A stretch of DNA of 64,000 nt, taken from AC-51 sp964535065. GTDB taxonomy: Bacteria; Actinomycetota; UBA4738; HRBIN12. The notes below the pieces were generated by a model, which worked only from the letters and a program-made list of their open reading frames with translations, searched no databases and was not told the DNA's origin. The stretch covers positions 44,009-108,008 of the forward strand of contig CAZHRY010000001.1 of NCBI GenBank assembly GCA_964535065.1. The letters run 5' to 3'. Positions 58,696 to 64,000 of the stretch are shown piece by piece (the stretch's first letter is position 1; every line of letters begins with the position of its first letter). A program made the position numbers and the translations under genes.

Positions 58696-59874
58696 TCAGG
58701 CGCCGGGCCACCCGGTGTAGGCTCCGGGCCCTCTCTTGCGCAGCTCGTTGCCTATGATCATCCGCTGTATCTCGGATGTCCCCTCCCATATCCGGTCCAC
58801 GCGGAGCTCGCGGTAGAGACGCTCGACGGGCTGCTCGCGCATGTATCCGCGTCCGCCGTGTATCTGAACCGCCCTGTCGATCACACGTCCCGCCGTCTCG
58901 CTGCAGACCAGCTTCACGGCGCTGGCCATGGCGTGCGTCTGCTTCCGGTCGGCGCCGCCCCGTGCCGCCTCCCAGCACACCCGATACAGCATGGATTTCG
59001 CGGCCATGATCTCGGCGGCCATGTCGGCCAGCATGAACTCGACCGCCTGGAAGTCGACGATCGGCCTGCCGAACTGCTCCCGGCGCTGAGCGAACTCCAG
59101 CGACAGCTCGAGCGCCCGTGCGGAGGCGCCCATGGTCCTGGCGCCGATCATCAGCCTCTCCTCCACGAACCAATCCTTGGTCAGATCGAACCCTTCGCCC
59201 ACCTCGCCAAGGACCCGGTCGTCTCCGACCCTGACGTCCTCGAACGCGAAGATCGGGTGCTCGAACACGAACGTATGCATGTACTTCGGGGTGCGAACGA
59301 GGCGAACGCCCGGCATATCCTTGTCCACAAGGAAGATCGTGGCCTTGGCGGGATCACCGTCCACATGGGCATGGACCAGGAAGAAGTCCGCGACGTCCCC
59401 GCTGGTCACGTGCCACTTGGTCCCGTTGAGCACCCACTCGCCGCCGTCGCGCCGGGCTGTGGTCTCCACGTAGGTGACGTCCGAGCCTGCCCCCGCTTCC
59501 GTGATGGCGTAGGCGTCGCGCCGCTCACCCCGGCAGGCGGGACGGAGGAACCGCTCCTTCTGTTCCTCGGTTCCGCGAGCCAGCGGTATCGACGGGCGCC
59601 AAGGGATGTCCCACAAGGCTCCGGTCGCGCGTCCCCACTGCTCTTCGATCAGCATGACCTGGAAGGGGTCGTAGCCCTTCCCGCCGTCCTCCACCGAGTG
59701 GTTGATCGCCTGGAAGTCCCAGTCGATCACCGCCTGCTTCGCCTTCGCATGGCTCTCTAGCGAAAGCCCGTCGTTCTCTTCGCATTCGTCCTCCAGCGGG
59801 ATGAGAACCTGCTCGGCGAAGTCACGAGCCTTCCGTGCGAGTTCGCGGTCTTCGGGGGTGAGTCGTATGTCCAA
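58696..59874 (-). CDS. Second acyl-CoA dehydrogenase
   Basis: 392 residues from the TTG at 59874, chosen because AGGAG lies 6 bases upstream and the sequence then begins with the normal MDIRLTPEDRELARKARDF; the longer reading from 59991 overlaps the divergent amidohydrolase. Signatures YAITEAGAGSDVTYVE, FEHPIFAFEDVRVG, AQRREQFGRPIVDFQ, IHGGRGYMREQPVERLYRELR and WEGTSEIQRMIIG are complete. Similar in length and sequence to the 42802 enzyme. Nearby genes suggest it oxidises an acyl-CoA made by the NDP-forming synthetase. Confidence 0.92.
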   Translation of the reverse strand: MDIRLTPEDRELARKARDFAEQVLIPLEDECEENDGLSLESHAKAKQAVIDWDFQAINHSVEDGGKGYDPFQVMLIEEQWGRATGALWDIPWRPSIPLARGTEEQKERFLRPACRGERRDAYAITEAGAGSDVTYVETTARRDGGEWVLNGTKWHVTSGDVADFFLVHAHVDGDPAKATIFLVDKDMPGVRLVRTPKYMHTFVFEHPIFAFEDVRVGDDRVLGEVGEGFDLTKDWFVEERLMIGARTMGASARALELSLEFAQRREQFGRPIVDFQAVEFMLADMAAEIMAAKSMLYRVCWEAARGGADRKQTHAMASAVKLVCSETAGRVIDRAVQIHGGRGYMREQPVERLYRELRVDRIWEGTSEIQRMIIGNELRKRGPGAYTGWPGA

Positions 59875-59939
59875 GTCGAGCTCCTGGGATGTAGGGTTCG
59901 CCCGGAGTGTAGGGCGAGTCTGAGGGGGAGAGTGAGCCG

Positions 59940-61142
59940 GTGACCAGGACGCTGTTCCGAGGCGGGAAGGTATTCGACGGCACGGGAGCACCGCTGGCCG
60001 AGGCCGACGTCGTGATCGAGGACGGCCTGATAGTCGATGTCGGTTCGGGCCTGGACGGCGATGACGAGGTTAACTGCACGGGAAAGGCTCTCCTCCCGGG
60101 GCTGTTCGACTGCCATATCCACCTCGCAGGCCGCTACGAGGATGACGAGCTGACCGTCCAGCATCGCCCCTTCTCGTACGGCTTCTTCTTGATCCCGGAG
60201 AACCTGCGCAAGACGCTCGCGCTCGGCATCACGACGGTCCGCGACGCCGGTGGCGCCGACCTCGGTCTCAAGAAGGCGGTCGAGGACGGGGTGTTGGTCG
60301 GGCCGCGCATGCACGTGGCGATCACGATGCTCAGCCAGACCGGCGGTCACAACGATGAGTGGCTCCCGAGTGGCGGCCGCTCCGCGAGCTGGGTCACCTA
60401 CCCGGGGTTCCCCGACGGCGTCTGCGACGGTGCCGAGGGCGTTCGGTTGAAGGTACGTGAGGTTGTTCGAGCCGGCGCCGATGTGATCAAGATCGCGTCC
60501 AGCGGCGGGTTCTTCTCGCCGTCCGACGATCCGAAGCACCCGCACTTCGCGCAGGACGAGCTGAACGAGATCGTCAGGACGGCGGCCGACCTCGGCGTGT
60601 GGGTGATGTCGCATGCTCACGGACCCGAAGGGATCAAGCGAGCGGTGCGGGCGGGCGTTCGTTCGATCGAGCACGGAACCTACCTGGACGAAGAGGCCGC
60701 CGAGATGATGGTCGAAGCCGGGACCTGGCTGGTTCCCACGCTCACGGCCGGAGACACGACCGAGGAGCTGGCGAACGACCCGAAGCTGGCGCCCGAGATC
60801 CGGGCCAAGTTCGTCGGGCTGGGAAGGCCCGAGTTCGACGCGATGCGTCTTGCCGCCGAGGCGGGCGTGAAGGTGGCTATGGGAACCGACTGCCCGGTCG
60901 CTCCGCACGGGTGGAACCTTCACGAGCTGAAGCACATGGCAGCCAACGGGTTCACGCCGGAGCAGGCGCTCGTGGCAGCTACGTCCAGCGCTGCCGAGCT
61001 GATGGGGTTGCAGGACGAGCTGGGGACGCTGTCGGCGGGCAAGCGGGCCGACGTCGTCGTCGTGGGAGGCGACCCGTTCGACTTCGAGACCCTGGACGGG
61101 CGGATCGAGCAGGTCTGGAAAGACGGCGCGCGGGTCGTCTGA
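59940..61142 (+). CDS. Amidohydrolase (imidazolonepropionase/prolidase-like)
   Basis: 400 residues from GTG 59940, with a purine-rich GAGGGGGAGAG about 9 bases upstream. TIM-barrel metal hydrolase: first His pair in LFDCHIHLAGR, probable carboxylated Lys in ADVIKIASSGG, His in VMSHAHGPEG, His in RSIEHGTYLD and the catalytic Asp in AMGTDCPVAPHG. The final HELKHMAANGFTPEQAL and the small beta domain with GKRADVVVVGGDPF are typical. It opens a cyclic or linear amide such as a dipeptide, hydantoin-like ring or lactam; the exact substrate is unknown. It is followed by an EamA carrier after 19 bases. Confidence 0.9.
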   Translation: MTRTLFRGGKVFDGTGAPLAEADVVIEDGLIVDVGSGLDGDDEVNCTGKALLPGLFDCHIHLAGRYEDDELTVQHRPFSYGFFLIPENLRKTLALGITTVRDAGGADLGLKKAVEDGVLVGPRMHVAITMLSQTGGHNDEWLPSGGRSASWVTYPGFPDGVCDGAEGVRLKVREVVRAGADVIKIASSGGFFSPSDDPKHPHFAQDELNEIVRTAADLGVWVMSHAHGPEGIKRAVRAGVRSIEHGTYLDEEAAEMMVEAGTWLVPTLTAGDTTEELANDPKLAPEIRAKFVGLGRPEFDAMRLAAEAGVKVAMGTDCPVAPHGWNLHELKHMAANGFTPEQALVAATSSAAELMGLQDELGTLSAGKRADVVVVGGDPFDFETLDGRIEQVWKDGARVV

Positions 61143-61161
61143 GGCGAGCGGGTAGCGCTCG

Positions 61162-62001
61162 ATGTTCTCTCTCGTCCTGGCCTTGGTGTCGGGCCTTTCT
61201 TGGGGGGCCGCCGACTTCGTCGGCGGCCTCATGACGAGGAGGCTTCCACCTCAGGTGGTGCTCCTGGTCAGCCAGGGATCGGGCCTAGTGCTTACCGGCG
61301 CCCTCGTGCTGGCTTCAGGTGGCCCCGTCCCCGAGGCACGGCTCTTGGTCTACGGCCTGCTCGGGGGGGTTGCGGGATCCGTGGGCCTCGCCTGCCTCTA
61401 CGCAGGGCTGGCGGTCGGTCCGATGAGCGTCGTGGCGCCGACCGCGGCCCTGTCGGGGATCGTCCCGGTTGTCGCCGGTTTCATCCAAGGGGACCGCCCG
61501 GCCATGATGCAGCTCACCGGGATGGGCCTGGCTGGAGCCGGAGTCGTCCTTGCCGCGCGGACCCGGGATGAGGATGGAAGGGGAAAGGGCTTCTCGAGGG
61601 GTTTCGCACTGGCTCTGATGGCGGCCCTGTTCCTCGGGTTGCTCGTACTCTCGCTGGATGCGGCGGGGCAAGGTGGCGCCCTTTGGGCTGCATTCATGGT
61701 TCGCGCCTCGTCGGTGCCGATCCTGTTCGTCGCATGGTTGCTGCGCTCGGACCGGCGTGCGCCTACCCGCCGGCAACTCGGAGCTCTGGTCGCGGTGGGC
61801 GCTTTCGACAACATGGCGAACGTGCTGTTCGCCCTCGCCTCTCGCGAAGGGCTCCTCACCCTGACGGCGGTCTTGGGTTCGCTCTATCCGGTGTCGACCG
61901 TTCTGCTGGCTCGCGGGTTCCTGCACGAGCGGCTGCTGCGCCATCAGACGATGGGTGTCGTGGCCGCCTTTGCCGGCGTGGCGTTGATGGCGGCCGGGTA
62001 G
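61162..62001 (+). CDS. EamA/DMT family transporter
   Basis: 279 residues from ATG 61162. Ten hydrophobic helices in two related halves; LASGLSWGAADFVGG-like N-terminus (GLSWGAADFVGGLMT) and YAGLAVGPMSVVAPTAALSG are EamA features. It resembles the carrier at 38117 in layout. A role in moving a substrate or product of the upstream amidohydrolase is possible. The Arg/Asp-rich loop near residue 140 separates the two repeats. Confidence 0.88.
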   Translation: MFSLVLALVSGLSWGAADFVGGLMTRRLPPQVVLLVSQGSGLVLTGALVLASGGPVPEARLLVYGLLGGVAGSVGLACLYAGLAVGPMSVVAPTAALSGIVPVVAGFIQGDRPAMMQLTGMGLAGAGVVLAARTRDEDGRGKGFSRGFALALMAALFLGLLVLSLDAAGQGGALWAAFMVRASSVPILFVAWLLRSDRRAPTRRQLGALVAVGAFDNMANVLFALASREGLLTLTAVLGSLYPVSTVLLARGFLHERLLRHQTMGVVAAFAGVALMAAG

Positions 62002-62031
62002 TCTCGCTTGTGAAGCCGGCAGCGCGGCGGC

Positions 62032-62037
62032 TAGCCT
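62032..62037 (+). promoter_or_regulatory. Putative -10 TAGCCT for leaderless start at 62045
   Basis: TAGCCT is followed by 7 bases and the ATG at 62045. A TTGTGA (62008-62013), 18 bases upstream, may be the -35. There is no ribosome-binding site. Confidence 0.42.
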
Positions 62038-62044
62038 GCGTCAC

Positions 62045-63688
62045 ATGGGAACTACCGAACGAGATGTCGTCATCGTGGGCGGAGGGCACAACGGCTTGGC
62101 CTGCGCCATCTACCTGGCCAGGGCGGGCATGGACGTTCTCGTCCTGGAGAAGCGCGGGATCCTGGGTGGAGCGTCGGCGACCGAGGAGATGTGGGGCGGC
62201 TACAGGATCTCCAGCGCGTCCTACGTCGTCTCGCTCATGCCCGACCGGATCGTGGCCGAGCTGGGCTTGAAGCGTCACGGGTACGAGGTCTCGATCATCA
62301 CCCCTGACTACTTCGTGCCTTTCCCGGACGGGACGGCGCTGACGCTTTGGGGCGACATGAAGCGCGATCGGGAGGGCATCGCCAAGCTCAGCCCCCACGA
62401 CGCCGACGCGTACGTGGAGTTCGACACCTACTTCGAGCGCATCGCCGGCCTGATGAAGGAGCTGCTGTTCGTCGTTCCGCCGAACATGAGGCTCGCTGAG
62501 CTTCCCGCCTGGGTGCGGACCGCCGCCCGGCTACGCGACTGGACGGGGCGCGACATCCACGAGCTGGTTCGCCTGTTCACGATGAGCGCTGCGGACTTCC
62601 TGGATGAGTGGTTCGAGGATCCGCGAGTGAAGGGAGCGATGGCCACCCAAGCGATCGTCGGAGCCTGGGCGGGTCCGATGACCCCAGGGTCCGCCTACGT
62701 CCTGATGCACCACTGGATAGGAGAGGTGGACGGGCACTTCGGGGCGTGGGGCTGGGTCAAGGACGGGATGGGCGGTGTGGCAGCAGCCATGGCTTCGGCA
62801 GCGCGAGAGGCCGGCGTCGAGATTAGGACCGACTCGCCGGTGGCTCGGGTGGCCGTGAACAGCCTGGGACGGGCCACGGGGGTCGAACTGGAGGACGGAA
62901 CGCTCATACGAGCCAGGCAGGTCGTCGCCAACACACACCCGATCACGACGTATTTGGATCTGATCGGGCGTGAACACCTGCCGGCCGACGTGGTGAGGGA
63001 CGTGGAACGGCTGCGCACTCGGAGCGGGAGCGTCAAGGTAAACATCGCCCTGTCGGAGCTGCCCGTGTTCCCGCAGTGGGATCAGGAGGGCGACGTTCAC
63101 AAGGGACTGATGGCGGTCTCGCCGAGCATGGAGTACCTGGAGAAGGCGTTCGACGACGCCAAGTACGGCAAGCCCTCGCAGCACCCCTATGCGGAGGTGA
63201 TGTTCCCGACCGCCCACCAACCCGAGGGGCTCGCACCCCCCGGCAAGCACATCATGCTGGCGTTCACGCAGTACATGCCGATCGAGACCCCCAACACACA
63301 GAAGACCCGGGATGCGTGGGCTAAGAAGGTGGTCAACGAGATCTCCGCGTACGCACCGAACCTCGAGGGAGCGATCGAGCACGTGGAGGTGCTGACACCG
63401 AAGGATCTCGAGGACAGGTTCGGCCTCCTCGGTGGAAGCATCGCGCAGGGCGAGCTGGCGCCCGACCAGCTCTTCTCGTTCCGCCCGCTCCCGTTCTACG
63501 GTGACTATCGGACCCCGATCGAGAACCTCTACCTGTGCGGGGCGGGGACGCATCCGGGTGGTGGCGTGATGGGGATCGCGGGACGGAACGCGTCGACGGT
63601 CGTGCTGAAGGACGCGAAGCGCGCCCGGTTCAACGAGAAGGTCGGATCGACGCTGGAGGACCTCGGGCGGAAGCTAGGCCTGAGATGA
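62045..63688 (+). CDS. Second PYROXD2-like FAD-dependent oxidoreductase
   Basis: 547 residues from ATG 62045. FAD motif VVIVGGGHNGLACAIYLARAG then VLVLEKRGILGGAS, and the C-terminal contact LYLCGAGTHPGGGVMGIAG. It parallels the 54497 protein along its whole length (for example WAGPMTPGSAYVLMHHWIGEV against WAGPDEPGTAYVMLHHSIGDV), so the two are clear paralogues. Differences in the substrate half suggest different substrates. It overlaps the start of a SAM-dependent methyltransferase in ATGA, whereas the first copy is coupled to an acyl-CoA synthetase. Confidence 0.88.
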   Translation: MGTTERDVVIVGGGHNGLACAIYLARAGMDVLVLEKRGILGGASATEEMWGGYRISSASYVVSLMPDRIVAELGLKRHGYEVSIITPDYFVPFPDGTALTLWGDMKRDREGIAKLSPHDADAYVEFDTYFERIAGLMKELLFVVPPNMRLAELPAWVRTAARLRDWTGRDIHELVRLFTMSAADFLDEWFEDPRVKGAMATQAIVGAWAGPMTPGSAYVLMHHWIGEVDGHFGAWGWVKDGMGGVAAAMASAAREAGVEIRTDSPVARVAVNSLGRATGVELEDGTLIRARQVVANTHPITTYLDLIGREHLPADVVRDVERLRTRSGSVKVNIALSELPVFPQWDQEGDVHKGLMAVSPSMEYLEKAFDDAKYGKPSQHPYAEVMFPTAHQPEGLAPPGKHIMLAFTQYMPIETPNTQKTRDAWAKKVVNEISAYAPNLEGAIEHVEVLTPKDLEDRFGLLGGSIAQGELAPDQLFSFRPLPFYGDYRTPIENLYLCGAGTHPGGGVMGIAGRNASTVVLKDAKRARFNEKVGSTLEDLGRKLGLR

Positions 63689-64000
63689 CCGGATGGTGGG
63701 AGGAGATGTTCTCCTCCGAGGCCTGGCAGGCGGTGCAGCTCGGATGGGAGAGCGTCGAGGACTCCGACGATCAGGTGGACCGCATCGTCCGCGCGCTGGC
63801 GCTCGAGCCGGGCGATCGCGTGCTCGATGCTCCGTGCGGAACGGGGCGGATCGCAACGCTGCTGGCCGGTCGAGGTTTCGCCGTCACCGGCGTGGACATC
63901 ACCGAGAGGTTCCTGGAGGTAGGACGCCGGCGTGGCGACGGGGTGACGTACCTGCAAGGCGACGTTCGCGACCTTCCCTTCGCAGAAGAGTTCGACGCCG
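63685..64000 (+). CDS. Class I SAM-dependent methyltransferase, cut by window end
   Basis: Starts at ATG 63685, overlapping the preceding stop, and remains open to the window end, giving 105 residues. The N-terminus MTGWWEEMFSSEAWQAVQ leads to motif I VLDAPCGTGRIATLLAGRG, then VTGVDITERFLEVG (acidic end of strand 2) and LQGDVRDLPFAEEFDA (motif II/III region). These show a small-molecule methyltransferase that uses S-adenosylmethionine. Its acceptor is unknown; coupling suggests it modifies a product or substrate of the PYROXD2-like oxidase. Confidence 0.8.
   Translation, partial: MTGWWEEMFSSEAWQAVQLGWESVEDSDDQVDRIVRALALEPGDRVLDAPCGTGRIATLLAGRGFAVTGVDITERFLEVGRRRGDGVTYLQGDVRDLPFAEEFDA

Noticed and set aside
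1..64000. CRISPR arrays, insertion sequences, prophage or attachment sites
   Set aside because: No regularly spaced repeats, transposase, integrase or phage-like proteins are present, and base composition looks even across the window.

Overview
The window reads as chromosomal DNA of a high-GC actinobacterium, probably an uncultured member of Actinomycetota. The reasons are strong GC bias with frequent GTG and TTG starts, an F420-type luciferase-like oxidoreductase, a DinB/maleylpyruvate-isomerase-like protein, a proline-rich DUF4190 membrane protein, several TetR regulators, and many promoters of the form TAnnnT placed directly in front of start codons. The taxonomy is an inference. I see no rRNA, tRNA, CRISPR array, insertion sequence, prophage or integration site. 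Coding density is very high: no gap longer than about 290 bases exists, and 11 of 13 convergent gene pairs abut, overlap or lie within 5 bases of each other.

Layout. 1-5.4 kb: a sulfatase cut by the window start, a phospholipase-C-type phosphoesterase, a hypothetical protein, a lysine 2,3-aminomutase-like radical SAM enzyme and a small conserved protein. 5.4-14.2 kb: two GGDEF-EAL cyclic-di-GMP proteins surround a divergent transketolase/phosphoribulokinase pair and a DEAD-box helicase. 14.3-18 kb: a lipoprotein and the threonine-to-glycine pair tdh/kbl with an antisense gene between them. 18-26.7 kb: a TetR/MMPL efflux unit, an F420-type oxidoreductase, an AlkD-like protein, a DAO-type amine oxidase, an alpha/beta hydrolase and an SDR. 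26.7-35 kb: an aldehyde dehydrogenase, an MFS carrier and a first polyamine-type ABC transporter whose ATPase is convergent to potD-potB-potC. 35-44 kb: enoyl-CoA hydratase-like, NDP-forming acyl-CoA synthetase and EamA genes; a cysteine-synthase-like enzyme plus amidase; a homocysteine methyltransferase; an acyl-CoA dehydrogenase. 44-50.5 kb: a second, complete potDBCA operon divergent from a class III aminotransferase and alanine dehydrogenase. 50.5-54.3 kb: a Phd/PIN toxin-antitoxin pair, a DinB-like gene, nucleoside hydrolase plus ribokinase, and a TetR regulator. 54.4-64 kb: a PYROXD2-like FAD oxidoreductase coupled to a second NDP-forming acyl-CoA synthetase, a second acyl-CoA dehydrogenase, an amidohydrolase, an EamA carrier, a second PYROXD2-like enzyme and a methyltransferase cut by the window end.

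How it may work together. Much of 23-63 kb looks like a scavenging island for amines and other nitrogenous organics: two polyamine-type importers, one DAO-type and two PYROXD2-type flavoenzymes, an aldehyde dehydrogenase, an aminotransferase with an alanine dehydrogenase to recycle its pyruvate, an amidase, an amidohydrolase, and two sets of acyl-CoA activation and oxidation enzymes. The most suggestive regulatory signal is a palindromic site, CGGTTCAAACCG in a shared 14-base word, found upstream of potD (34362-34375) and in the spacer of a putative promoter between a TetR gene and the PYROXD2-like/acyl-CoA-synthetase operon (54403-54416). It suggests that import and oxidation belong to one regulon.

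Other features worth attention are convergent genes whose two stop codons form one palindrome (TGATCA three times, CTAG twice), apparently widespread leaderless transcription, a 36-base perfect palindrome at the shared end of the aldehyde dehydrogenase and MFS genes, and a phosphoribulokinase next to transketolase with no RuBisCO in view.
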